64,000 bases of DNA from Strigops habroptila (Eukaryota > Chordata > Aves > Psittaciformes > Psittacidae), in contig NC_044284.2 in NCBI RefSeq assembly GCF_004027225.2, positions 11,946,501 to 12,010,500 of the forward strand, given 5' to 3'. The notes below the pieces were generated by a model. That model did not search any database and was not told the origin of the DNA. It saw only the letters and a list, made by a program, of their open reading frames with translations. The translations under genes were made by a program, and so were the position numbers. Positions 48,941 through 64,000 of this stretch are shown here, in pieces (the first letter of the stretch is position 1; each line of letters begins with the position of its first letter).

Positions 48941-51900
48941 CAGCTGCTTCCCAACAGAAAGGCTCTCCAATTACTTTTATTGGGAACCTGCTACTTGGGG
49001 GGAGGTGTTTTTGATTGTTTGGGCTGGTTTGAGGAGAGTATGTTAATCATCTCCTCGTAAGACCTGTGGTTTAGGTTTAATTTCCCATTACACTTTTCTG
49101 GGGTCACCCTGTGTTAATTCTGTATTTGTTTTTATATCAGTCCATCTACAGCAAGAAACAAATAGTGGAAAAAGTTAAGCTAAGGGATGGGAAATCAATG
49201 CTTGCTCCAAAGAATAAGTTCGCCTTGTCAGAAGACAGCAAAAAAACACAGAGTCCTTGTGTTGCTGCTCACCCCTACAGCAAAGCCAAGATGTGATTTC
49301 TCTTTTGAAGCTACCAACACGAAAGCATTCTAAAGATGAAGAGCACTTCATCTTCTAAATGAAGAGCACTGATAAAATTATTTGATAAGGACCAAAAATG
49401 CCTATCTCCATTCATTGAATTCATTGCATTCTTCTGTCAATCCAGCTCCACAGGTCCTGGCTTCCCTGAAAATTCCTGCTTTTTCAGAAGTGCCCTGAAG
49501 AAAATAGTTCAAAGGAACCAGCAGCACAAACCCATTCCAATCTCTGGTGTGACTCTGCCTTCCAGGTCCAACTGATCTTTGTGCATTTGTATCAGGGACA
49601 CGAAATCTGTGGACTCCTCTAAAAACGATGTTGCTCCCTTTGGTCTGTGATGATACTTTATGCATGAAGAACTAGCCCACTGGAATGTCTGTGTCTCTGT
49701 TATTCCCATTATTTCCTAGTTGCTAATTATATGACTTACAAGCTTTTAGAAAGCAGAAAACTACCACCAACACATTTGTCTGAGGAACAGAACCATTCCC
49801 TGAGATTCCTATGTCCCACGGGAAGCCTCCTGTGCAATGAAAACACTGTATCTCTTTCAGCAATTTTCTGTATTTTGCCAGCATCTTACTCTGCAGAAAT
49901 CCTGCTTTTGTTTCAGTCTGCACATTTGAGACAACTGCAGACTGCCCAGATAATCACTGCCTCCCGTTGCTCTTCACCTTAGCCAATGCATCCAGAAAGC
50001 GCCTTTGGCAAGAATGGAATCAGATTTCTTAGCAAGGTGCTCCATTTGCCCAAGGGCTTTCTAAACACATCCCATGCTAGTCTTTTTGAAAAGCTTTTTC
50101 CTCTGTAACATTTGCCCTTCTGTGAACTAGAGGAGTCAGTGTCCCCTCCTAAGCATGCCTGGGCAGCCATTCCCACTCTGCTGCTGCTACAGCCACCAGC
50201 CTGTCAACAAGCTCATCTCCATAGGGCACCAGCACAACCATGTTTTGCCCAGGCCTGATGGTGCTGGGATTTTTCCAGCTATTTGGAAACCAAGCTTTCA
50301 GATTTTTCCCAGGCTAATGAGTAACTGTGGGTGTTCTTATACATTTGCTTTCAAAACGGAAACGCTGCACAGCTGTAGCCATTGCCAGGATTCCCTTTTG
50401 ACTGGTGCAGCCATTTATCCTTTAAAAACTCACACTTCAGCTGTAATCAGCTTCCACAGTTTTAAACCAGTCCTGCCTTGTTCTCACATCAACCCCACAC
50501 CCACAGCCAAAGCATCCGTGATCAGCAGGCAAAGGGGTTTGGAAATAGAAGCAAGCTAAGACCGAAACAGGCACAAGACCCTTTCCAGACTGAAAAGAAA
50601 ACCCAAATTGTATCATCCTACTGGTGACTGAAAGCGCTACATCTTTTCACCCACGTTCTGCCATGGTTTTGCAACATTAGCAAACTGGCAAGTGGGTTTC
50701 CTGTCACCAGAGAAAGTCAGCCAGCACCACACAGCTTCTGCTTCTCTCTGCTGATAAAAAAATCCTCCTCCCCCACCGACTCCAGGTTCACAACAAAATC
50801 ACCCTGTGTGGAACACACTGCATATCCCTGGCTTCACTTCCAGATTGGCAGCCATCTGTAAATGAACCGGTTCTTCAATAGTGTTAGTATACATCAAGCT
50901 GTCGCACAGGAGGGAAGCCTTAAAACAAACTCCATTAGCATTTCTGGGAGGAACCGCTGCCTGCCATGAAAGCCATTATCCTCCACAGCTATACTTCTAT
51001 TCTGATGGGAATATTTCTTTTCCTGACCATCTTGTCTTTCTTGGAAATCCAAATAATACGGCTGCTGATGTGCCAGCATCTGGAGGCAACACAGTGGGTT
51101 CACTGCAAATTAATTGCCTTCCAGCCACCATTTTTTTAATCTTTTTTAAAGATAATTTTCTCAAATCAAACCTGTATGTGTTTTTACTGCCTTTTTTTCC
51201 CTGTTACACATAATGATGATCATCAGATTTGATTCATCATAAAAACAGTGTGATGATGAGTTAATAGAAGGCTAATTTTCAGAAGCAGTCTTCCCCACTT
51301 GTCGGCGGGGGTGTATGTTCGCCGTCACTATCTCCTCTTGAAAGACAACCCAGGATAAACTGTTCTTTAGTTAAGAGATTTTTTTTAAACATCTGAGCCA
51401 TCCGTTTAAGTTTAGTAAGTGTTCACTCACGCATTTCACAGCTCCTGATGCAGTATCTCTACGAAATGGTAGAGCATCCCTACCGAACCCCAACCTTCCA
51501 ACAGCAGAACCAGGCCACCTAGGTAACCTGGCTTCAGAGAGGCTCTCACAGCCTTGTTTCAGATGTCCTATTGAAAAAGAAAGAAGCACAGTTGGTTTTG
51601 CTATTTCTCCTGAACAGGGAAGTGGCCACAGTCACTGCTTACAATGAAGATTTCCTCAACCTGTAAATAATACTATCAATCATTCTTCTCCCAGATTAGC
51701 CACACTGGTTTTCTCCTTGGAAATCGAGCATCAGATGGTGTTAACTTCAAGACAACTGGATACTACGTGTATCATACAACCTGAAAATAAAGGGAGTGGT
51801 TGGCATGGCAACTTCCTGAGCTGCCCTGGAGAATAGCAGAGTAAACAATAGAAGGACAAAAACCTCCTTGGTCACAGTAGTTGTGTGAATGCATCCCATT

Positions 51901-53504
51901 TCCAGAGCTGGTGCCATTAACCTTCAGTTATAACGCTCTCCAAGGAGCACTTCAGTAGCAAAGAGAACTATTGTAAGACTTTTTAGGCAGTCCACTGAAC
52001 CAAGTACTTCATATCAAATCCTTCAAATTTCATTAGATTTCACTCATCACACATAACCCTGGAATGAATTGTGTAGATATAGGATAGCAGAGGTAGATTG
52101 CTCAAAAAGTGTTGTCTTAGGCATACTAAGATCTGCAACTTGCTGCCTGGATGCAAACTGAACCTTTGGGAAACTGAGCAAACATGCCTTTTTCATATCT
52201 GAGCAGGAGCTTCCTGCTATTCCCTACTTTCAGCTCTCTATGCCAGCTGCAGTACAATTCCTGTTCAAAAAACAGGAGCACAAGCGTTCTTTTTTCCTAC
52301 CACATTCTCTGAAGATTAGCACCTTCAACCTAGCTACATTAGGACCATGGACACTGGGGGAAATAAAAATCCAACAGATTAATGAGACTTTCCATTTAGA
52401 GACTTCATGTTCAGCGCCTCAAGAAAAACATCCCTCATTTCTTTGTAAGCAAAGCTCACAGAAACAATTTGATCTCAGATGACCAGGACCTAGAGACCAG
52501 TTACCTGAGTAGCCTGCAACAATCCCCATCCTGAAGTAGATGAGTAAGGCTGCATCGCCTGCATGGAGACAGCTATTCCTGAAAGAGAACCTGCCACATT
52601 AGGTAATTTTTAGCAGAAGTTTCACACACTGTTACTAGAATGAGGGAGAACTTACATGAGCATTCTAGATGAAGTGCAGTACAGGTGTTTATACTCACTG
52701 AACAAAATGCAGATGTCCACAGATCCTGAATTGATATGCTGCACTGGCTGTCCACCCAGTAAAAGCTCCATATCAGCAAGCAGTTGTATTTGACTGCTGC
52801 AAAGTGGTCTTTATCCCAACTGGAATTCAGCAGGGTCATCATTAAGGCTTCTCCTTGTACCTCAGAGGCCAGCTCTGCTCTGCTCCGCTCCCTGCTAGCC
52901 TAGTCCCTGCTGATTTGTATTTACATTAACAGTTTAACTACGTAAACTTCTATTAGTATGCTCAGTCTCACTGCAGATTTCTTAAGATGCAGAAGCTTTA
53001 CCTGAAAATAAGCCTAGAGAACCACCCGCACACACAGTTGTGCTGGTACTTTTTCATACAGAGACCCCAAGATCCACGCAGCAGCATACCAAAACCAACA
53101 CATCCGGGCTAGCACCTTGAGATTACCACTTGTTTGTATTGAAATAAATACAATGTGGCAGTAAAGAGATTCTATCACGGCTTTGCCCTTATTTTTTTCC
53201 CCACATAAGTAAATAGATTCTATTTTCAATTTTAGGAAGAATACATTAACTGCTTCAATTCTTCCTGAACAAGTCAGCCTCATGTTTCATGGATGCAGAT
53301 CCCATTATCAAATATTAAACTCCATTATCAAGTCAATTTTTCTTTTCAGTTTGCAGTTGACTATTCACTACAAACAAAACCCTGAGGCATCTGTTGAGTC
53401 ATAAGAAATACATCACTGAAATACATACAGTGCAGAATTCATCTCTCCTATTCACCAAGCATGCAATGCAGTATTTACACACCACAGATGTCTTCAAATG
53501 TAGT

Positions 53505-53510
53505 TTTATT
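53505..53510 (-). terminator. Candidate polyadenylation signal for C1orf52
   Basis: AATAAA on the - strand, about 460 bases after the C1orf52 stop codon, followed by GT-rich/T-containing sequence on the same strand. Position inferred from motif only. Confidence 0.45.
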
Positions 53511-53971
53511 CCAGTGATCTATTTGCAGTCTTTACACACATTTCAAAACAACAGTATGCAAACATATCACAGGACAATACTTAAAGACTCTTTAGTATAA
53601 TACTCCTTTATAAAAGGTTTTGACACAATGGAAAAGTCAGTCCAGAAAAAGCTCACATTACCAGGTTTCTTGATAAACAAAATTCCACGAAGCCCTGCAA
53701 CCTGCATGAGGACAAGTATCCATCACAATGGATCCCTCTTCTAAATCTCTCTTTTAAATAAAAAAGTTTACATTGTTGTTCAGTAGACAAGTTTCTATCA
53801 CGACACTGTCCATTTCACTTTGTGCTTTCCAAAAGGCAAGCATACTACAGAAATAAAATTCCCTACCCAAGAGGAGAGAGAAATTCAGTAAACATGGATT
53901 TGTTTCCCACTCCAGCAGAGGAATCTGAGTTCATTGAAGTTCTCACTATGGTGAAATCCAACACACCCTGC

Positions 53972-57418
<3,447 letters not shown>

Positions 57419-57424
57419 TTTATT
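57419..57424 (-). terminator. Candidate polyadenylation signal for BCL10
   Basis: AATAAA on the - strand about 1.99 kb after the BCL10 stop, which fits the roughly 2-kb 3' UTR known for mammalian BCL10. Motif and distance only. Confidence 0.5.
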
Positions 57425-59409
57425 CCAAAAGTTGTGATAAAAATATTTCCATTTTTAAAAAAGAAAAAGCACGTTACAACCATTTGGTAAGATAATACAT
57501 TCATTCAAAGCCTCAGGTAAGCAGGCTGCGTGCAGGAGCGATCCCTGCACGGTGCGCTGGTGGTTGGATTTCTATCTGCAGGGCAGTCTTCACCCCGAGC
57601 TGATGCTCTGTTTCAGTTAAGGCCAAGCTTGCTCACTGTCCTCCGCTGACAAGAACCCATGGAGGGACCCAAACCTGAGCACAGCTCTTCAAGTGGTTAC
57701 AGTGGGTATTTAGACAAATCAAATTCTAGACATCCCAAGCACATGTGACTACAGTTCAAGTTAATGGAAGAGGGTGATTTAAGCCTTCCCTTAATTTCAT
57801 GTTAAGAGAGCAAAATTTTGCTTACATATTTAGGCACTTAGCTTCCAGAGTACCTTCTGAACAAATCACTTTTGCTAAAGAGCACTTTCACCATCCAGGC
57901 AGCCTCATGACCTTAGAGGTATATAAGAAAAATGAGGATTTTTATAAACACTGAGCAGAAGCCCACATCTTTATCGAATGTAAGCTATTCATATACTAAG
58001 TATGGAGGGTAGTTGGACACTGCAGTTTATTTTAACCTACTTCCAAAACCAGAGTAAACATTATGAAGAAAAAAGACGCTGTATTGAGGTCCTGCTGATG
58101 GCCTGTCTCCACAAAGGGAGAACACAGCTTAGGAATACTACCTGGGTTTGAATTTGAATAGAATTACACGGCTATAAGCCCTGCCTGAGAGCCAAAATAA
58201 TTTAAAGCCTTAAACAGAAACCTATCCTTTGATATGCTGAAAACATCCCATGACTTTAAAGTGTAGCACTGCAGAACACAACTGTACGCATTTCCACATA
58301 TGAGTTTGTCTTTGCCAAGTAATTTTAAAGTGATTACAGGCCAACTTTGGAACAAGAAGATGACAAGAATAGAGTGTGAGAGGAATAAAGAATGTTACAC
58401 TGTGTTAAGAAATGAGAACCTTCCCATGTTGAAATAGTTTAAAATGCATTTGACTCTAAACAATTTGAAATGTAAACCTGTCTATCTGCTTTTAAGAGTA
58501 GGTATCTGAAGTGCAACATTTCCAAGAGTCCTTCAGTATGGATGTGTTCTTGCTACAGGACTCTTCTACTTACCTACTAGGACAAAACATACAAGCTTTG
58601 CTCCTTAAGAGCATTATAAAATAACACTGTCTTATAGCCCACATGATGCTGTTACAGCAGTTTACATTCCTTTTCCAGTACTAATGAGAATTTAAAGTGC
58701 ACGTCAAATCAGAAATCTCTAACAAATACACAAGAATAATATGCCAAGACTTGTGGAAGTATATTTGCCAACTCAAATCACTACGATACTGAGTGCCTTT
58801 TGGTTTACTAGTAGGACAAAGTTGAGACAATTACAAGACTTCTTGCAAATAAGTGTAACTACAGACTTTGATTTTCAGTTTGGGTTTTGTTTTGCAAATG
58901 GAGCTGCACACACCTATGTAGAGGGCAAATGTTTCTCTGTAAGGTAAATTCTAATTTGGTAAATGAGTTCAAGCTGTTTGGTAAGTAAGCTTAAGCTTTT
59001 AGTTCAGGAATTTATTTTTCAATACTCAATATCTTTCCTAACCATCTTTCCCAATTCACCTGTCACAAAAACATTAAGAAAAGCAGACTTGTTAGTTTCT
59101 GTAGGAAGAAAAAACCACATATGTTCTGTATCTGCAGCTAACTGTGAAATCTTAAATACACTGGTTTAAAAAATAACCTTTTGCTGGTATAATACCATGA
59201 TCTTTTGGAAAAAAGCTCCCAGAGAACATTAAATCAAGCAGCTCCAGTCATCAAATTATTAAGAAAAAAAAAAAAAGAAATTACTCCTCAAAGCAGTAAA
59301 TGGATTGTTGCCTCTGATTTTCCTAGTTAACAGTTTGAAAACATTGCTTTAACCTTTACGAGCCATCACACCAAGTTTCGGTACCATCTGAATGAACAGA
59401 CAAAAGTCA
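57425..59409 (-). other. Probable BCL10 3' UTR
   Basis: Non-coding, AT-rich, between the BCL10 stop and the candidate AATAAA. It includes an A run near 59262-59276. No other gene recognised. Confidence 0.5.
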
Positions 59410-59783
59410 CTACATTGACTGTGGCTGAAGAGAACGTGACCTTAAAGGCAGAAAGCAATTTTCACTTGAACTACTACACGGTTCTTGCTGCTCTGCCTGG
59501 AGCTCTGGCGGGAGCGGGGGAGCCCCGGGGTCTCCAGGCCCTGGAAGGGTGGCTGAGAAAACAGCACTCTCTGCATTTCCCATCTCTGCAATTGGTAAAT
59601 TCATTGAATGAAGAGAGACGGCAGACACAAATGCGGCAGTGCTGTAATCTTCTTCCGGGTGATGTATCTGGGTAGATTCTTTGTCTTTTGTTTTATCAAA
59701 AAAATTAGATTCATCAGAATATGATCTAGAAAGATTATTTGTTCCTCCATACAGTGAAGTCATACAGGTGCTGCAGCTCAGAC
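59410..59783 (-). CDS. BCL10: BCL10 last coding exon
   Basis: Acceptor TTTGTCGTAG|GT, stop TAG at 59412-59410. Encodes the disordered Ser/Thr-rich region and the C-terminal LRSR motif. The last residues (SLQPQSM) differ from mammals. Confidence 0.92.
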
Positions 59784-61152
59784 CTACGACAAAAAACAAG
59801 AGACTGGAGTTAATTACAATGTGGTGCACTCTTAAAACTGTGCTCTGATTTAATACCAGTAAGTATACCTGTCAAAGACTTACTGTCTGTATTTTTAACA
59901 TACCAACCTCTTCATCTCACCTGTGACATCCCAATATTATTGACAAATTAAAAATACATGCAGGTTATCCAGGCTGATGTGAATGATTTCGTCTATCAGC
60001 TATGACAAAAGCGTATCATAATTTAAGCTTCACTTTAGGAAGTCACTTTAGACCTCTAATCCATCTTTTGATAGATTTTTCTCACCGTGTTCTTCAGACT
60101 TCTGGAAGCTTCAGCTACATGGTTCTGCTCCAAAGTGGACTGCACTTAAAGGCTGTTTTACCTGAAGCTAGAGAAAACTTCAGGCCTTTCATGTCTAGGG
60201 TTAGAATGTACTTCTTCCTTCTTCTTTCTCTTCTGATGGGTGCGGAAGGGGAAGTAAGGGTTTTGGTTTAGAGGGCTTATACTATATTTGCCTTAAAATA
60301 TGAGTACATATAGTCACTTCAAGCTTTGTGTGTCAAAAAAATCTCCCTGTCTGTTTCAAGCAACACCTGCATACCTTTACAGCATCTAACTCTAAGTTCT
60401 GGCACTGAAGGCACACAGGGGAATTCCCCTCAGGTTGCATTTGCTGGCTTCTCTTCTGATGAGGCACCGAGCTTAACAAAACCAGAGCATCCTGCCCCTG
60501 CAGTAAATAGCTTCAAGAGAAATCCAAGAACCACCTATTTTGAGTTCCTCATAGAAAGCAAAACTGAAATGTGAAGGAAGATATCATAACAACACGATAG
60601 GTTTTTTTTTTTTTGCAATTCGTTATTTATGCTGTGTTCGGATAGTAAAAAGACAAAGTCAGAACATATGCACTAGGATCTTCAACCCAAACAAAGCAGT
60701 GATATTTCCAAGAATGTTGTCCCAGACACTAGAGCAGAAAAAACCCCCAACCAACCAACCAACCCCATCTAAGAAACATGATTTAAATAACTGCTGCAGA
60801 TTAATTTTGCAGACCCTCAAAATAAAACTTATGTCTTAGAAAATATTATTATGAACTTCTTACCTTTGAGAGCTTCAAGTTTTTCATTTTTGACTTTCAA
60901 CACTACATCAGTTATCTTTTGTAACAGGAAGTTTTGTGTTCTTTCCCGTCTGATAGATTCAATCAAAACATCTAGTCCCTTTGGGTTCTCTGCTAAGTAG
61001 TCCAATAACTTCCCAGTTTTCTTCCTACTGGAAGATCGAGAAGAAATTTCTTCCGTGTCCTCTCTAGTGAGTATTTTCCTTGAACGGAGGTAATCAAAGT
61101 GTCTCTCAGCTATGATTTTATCACACAGGTAAGGACGCATCCTTTCTAATGC
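59410..61152 (-). CDS. BCL10: BCL10, immune signalling adaptor (5'-partial: last two coding exons)
   Basis: Join 61152..60864, 59783..59410 on the - strand; 663 bases, 220 residues. The CARD is clear: RPYLCDKIIAERHFDYLRSR, KILTREDTEEISSRSSSRKK, GKLLDYLAENPKGLDVLIES, IRRERTQNFLLQKITD. Then the Ser/Thr-rich part has NNLSRSYSDESNFFDK and LPGPGDPGAPPLPPELQ, and the end LPLRSRSLQPQSM. The LRSR at the C-terminus aligns with the human site cut by MALT1 after Arg228. BCL10 filaments nucleated by CARD9/10/11 through the CARD recruit MALT1 and activate NF-kB. The exon encoding about 19 N-terminal residues before ALERMRPYL was not found with confidence; it lies right of 61153, perhaps outside the window. 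No frame damage is seen. Confidence 0.94.
59784..60863 (-). other. BCL10 intron before last exon
   Basis: About 1.1 kb; contains a T13 run (60602-60614) and an A6C5 plus (CCAA)n tract at 60738-60765. No exon recognised. Confidence 0.7.
60738..60765. repeat. (CCAA)n microsatellite after an A run
   Basis: GAAAAAACCCCC followed by four CCAA-type units. Confidence 0.7.
60864..61152 (-). CDS. BCL10: BCL10 CARD exon
   Basis: Acceptor GTTTTTCAG|GC, phase 0, donor CAAAG|GTAAGA, phase 1. It begins ALERMRPYLCDK and holds nearly the whole CARD plus the following helix KVKNEKLEALK. Confidence 0.94.
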
Positions 61153-63877
61153 CTGAAAAACAAAACAAACCAGTATTAGCCAGTCTCTCCATTTATTTAG
61201 AAGCCTGTATTTGAAACCTGTATGATTTTGATACAGGTTCATGAAACAATTTTGAAAGTGTCCCCTCCTACACCGACCAACTTATTTTTAGTTATCAAAA
61301 CAAAAATAGTCTTCCTCCACCTTGTTCAGAGGGTGCATACATGAACGTCACCAAAATGTAAATTCTGTTCATCTTATTTCGAGCTGTACATTAACAAACC
61401 TGCTTGATAGCAACAGAGAAACAGAATTAATGCATGTTCACAACTCTCTGGTTTCAGTATCGACTGTTCTATAAAGATGAGTCACAAATGACATCTCCAT
61501 GCTTGAAAAACAAGCCCTCGTTTCACATAATACCACAAAAATTGGCAGTTTCTCCCACCAACATTTTTCAGTGTGTAGAATTACAAAAGTGAGATACTCA
61601 CGAGCTGATTATTACCAATGTGAAAAAATATTGCCCCAGTGTCATTTGATTTAAAAGAAAAAAAAAAACCCCAAAATAAACCCACAAAAACTTGAGACCC
61701 AGAAGGAAAAGCACCTTTACATAAAGTCATGTGAAAAGACGGAAAGAAACAAAACTTCTTTCCTGAATGAAGTATTCAGATATCCTCCTACTTTTTGAGA
61801 TTAGATTCCACAACAGCAGCATTTAAAAATTAACAGTTTTTAAATGACTGTTTGCCTTGTAGCCATTTACTAGCTCAGTAAATAGAAGCAGAGGAAAAGC
61901 TAGATATAAAGACTCACTTTAAGACAGATTATTTCAAACTGCAAATTCCTGCCTGGCACACTGGTGCTAGGGAAAGCACCAATAACTCTTAAAAAGCCAC
62001 TTTTCTGGACTGCTCCACAAAATATAGCAGAGCATAAATGTGTTCTTCTAGTTGCTCGTTAGGATCCAACAAATACCAAGCTAACAGCCTGTGGTTCCAC
62101 AGTTGTTAAAGAAAACATCGGATGACCATGCGTGGAAGATAAAGGAAAACTTTTGGCAGTAGACTATCACCACTAGATTGAATACAATGTAAACCCAAAA
62201 ATGAAAGCTGCAGCTCCACGGTGGCCCATTTAAGTGCAAGAAGCACTCCCCCCTGCACAGCAGCTGCCTGTGTACTTTCCCTTGTCCTGGTGGATGAGAG
62301 GATCCAGTCAAGAAACTGAATCAGTGCTTTTTTCCCCCCTCCCACAGTCAGATTAATTACCCAATCCAGCTGAATGTGCAGTCACATTGGCACTACTGGT
62401 GGCATAACAACTACAATAAGAGCAGAATTGTGCAACAGTAAACATATCAATTCAGGCAGCTCTGGAAGAGTCCAATTCCAACAAGCCCATGATGATGGTT
62501 ATGAATTTAGAAGACAATACAGATTTCTTCAGTTCCCATGGAAATCTTATCCTATCACCAGAAGGATCAATCAACAAACTCTGAAACGTAAGCCAGTCAA
62601 CGCTTCAACATTAGAAGAATAGAGTTGTTATTGAATAGAAAGATTGTGTTCTCACTAACATCTTCCTGTAATGAGTCTTTCACTGTATTAAGTGAATATG
62701 TTCTGAATTCCCCTCTGCACTGTCCTCACATGTTATGAGGGACAGAAAGAGTAAATGGAATGGAAGCTTTAAATGTACTTTGCTCTGTATCGATGATTTT
62801 GTATGGCTCACTGCCTCCTTCACAGCACTTGAAGGTAAGACTCCAGCCTTTACAGTTCCTCCTCTACACAAGCTTACCCAGACCAAGTTATCCTTGTAAG
62901 TCCCCTTCCTGAGGCATGCTGTCACAGAATGCACACAGTACTTCTGGTAACACAGCACTTGTGTTTGAACTGATTCTACCACAGGTACATGAATGGCTCT
63001 GAAACAGCAAAGTGAGTTTGCACTGACCCAGCACTTTATCTCATGAAGCTGCAACATCTAAAATACAAGAGAAGCAGCTCTGAAGTCAGATTCATTGGAC
63101 TGTATTTTGACGATAAAATTAACGTTATTTATTTCTACAAATGAGGCTTCCACCAAGTCCTGCAATTACTATGGGAGACTCTATTAGATTAAGGATGAAG
63201 TGACATGCATGCTCTTCTATGAGATGCAGCCATGAATTCGGTCACTGACACAGTGACATACATATCACATTCACATACTCATACATATCATGTTTATATA
63301 TATGTCTGATTTATCTTGTTCTTTTATATAAATGTTTTTTGGTGTAACTACCAGATGCTACCTATTGCAGTATTACCCTGTGGCTCCACAGAAGCAAGCA
63401 GTAACTTGAAAAACATGCCTCACAAAACCATGACAAAGCATTTAAAGACAATTATGCATGCATAAAGCTAGCAAGAAACCATACCCGAACTCCAAACATT
63501 CTTTATTGTACTTTAAAAAGCACATAAAACCCCAAATATGTCAAAGACACTGTAAGTTTACAAACGGATAGTAATAATCGATAAACTGCCTTTTTATTTC
63601 ATTATTAAACAATCTCTTGTTGAGGTTGGTTAGCACATTGCTTGCTTCTTAGGATAGCAAAGAGATAACTAATTCCGGACTGAATCAGGATGAAGTTTTC
63701 TCCCAGATTCCAGACATCAGTGAATAAATGTGGGGTGTGTGTGATTGAGAACAAAAAGCCTCACAAAATTATCAATACTGAATCCAAATACTCACGCTCT
63801 ATGAGAGAGACTCTTACTAACACCAAGAGAAGCATGTGCGTTTGCAGCCGCTGCCCACGGGGCACCACATCTCTTAC
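61153..63877 (-). other. BCL10 first intron (at least in part)
   Basis: About 2.7 kb of AT-rich sequence with an A-run/CCCC tract at 61652-61690 and imperfect CATA/TATA repeats at about 63255-63305. I searched it on the - strand for the expected first coding exon (a TEEDLxEVKK-like peptide before a phase-0 donor) and did not find it. Confidence 0.5.
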
Positions 63878-64000
63878 CGGCAACCTCCACTGTGCCCCCG
63901 TGCCCGCCGCGGCTGGCGGGGCCGCCGTGAGGACCAAGCCCCGGCTGTCCCGGCCTCCGGGGAGCGGCGGGGAATCCCGGCCCTGCCCGGCTGCCGCTCT
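63842..64000. promoter_or_regulatory. Edge of a CpG-rich block, possible BCL10 promoter / 5' exon
   Basis: Sharp switch from AT-rich to GC/CpG-rich sequence running off the window. On the - strand a near-consensus donor, GCCG|GTAAGAG, ends at 63878. The 123 bases before it have no ATG, but are open in the frame that would join phase 0 to the CARD exon. It could be a 5' UTR exon of BCL10, the end of its first coding exon, or just island sequence. Confidence 0.45.

Larger units (their letters stand above)
34736..53504. other. Intergenic region between SYDE2 and C1orf52
   Basis: About 19 kb without a recognisable exon, tRNA or other RNA gene. It contains CR1 relics (36228-36362, 48518-48940), an ancient LINE relic (about 38560-38840), short tandem repeats (36607-36655; a TG run at about 40743-40757) and ordinary AT-rich sequence. 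The open frames, all short, have no family motifs. A regulatory role for BCL10 or SYDE2 cannot be judged from one sequence. Confidence 0.6.

Overview
The window is vertebrate nuclear DNA, almost certainly from a bird. The genes are split by GT-AG introns, the promoters sit in CpG-rich blocks, and the dominant repeat is the CR1 LINE with its recognisable 3' tail; no Alu-, L1- or B1-like sequence was seen. I cannot name the species from the sequence alone.

Four genes can be supported. At the left edge, on the + strand, are the last two coding exons of CEP19, which lacks only about its first six codons. Convergent to it on the - strand lies the whole coding region of SYDE2, in seven exons from 33613 down to 6947; the exons join in phase into a 990-residue C2 plus RhoGAP protein. 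About 20 kb further right, also on the - strand, is the compact three-exon homologue of human C1orf52 (184 residues). Then come the last two coding exons of BCL10, giving the CARD and the Ser/Thr-rich C-terminal region. SYDE2-C1orf52-BCL10, all in one direction, is the order on human 1p22.3. CEP19 at the left is not expected there, since in human it lies at 3q29.

Region by region: 1-2.8 kb CEP19 and its downstream sequence; 2.8-5.1 kb gene-free; 5.1-6.9 kb likely SYDE2 3' UTR; 6.9-33.6 kb SYDE2; 33.3-34.0 kb CpG-island promoter of SYDE2; 34.07-34.7 kb an old CR1; 34.7-53.5 kb intergenic with scattered repeat relics; 53.5-56.2 kb C1orf52 with a CpG-island promoter; 57.4-61.2 kb BCL10 exons and 3' UTR; 61.2-63.8 kb BCL10 intron; 63.84-64.0 kb a GC-rich block with a good splice donor that may be the BCL10 5' exon or promoter.

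The genes do not form a pathway. CEP19 acts at the centriole and cilium base, SYDE2 is a Rho-family GTPase-activating protein, BCL10 is the adaptor between CARD-coiled-coil proteins and MALT1 in NF-kB signalling, and C1orf52 has no established biochemical role. The repeats are CR1 fragments (mostly - strand), one ancient LINE relic, and a recurring A-run/CCCCAAC low-complexity motif. I found no convincing tRNA, rRNA or CRISPR array and no clear endogenous retrovirus. I also found no clearly new multi-gene system. The most unusual points are the CEP19/SYDE2 juxtaposition, the short SYDE2 first exon, the unbroken CR1 reverse-transcriptase frame in sense inside SYDE2, and the unresolved 5' end of BCL10.
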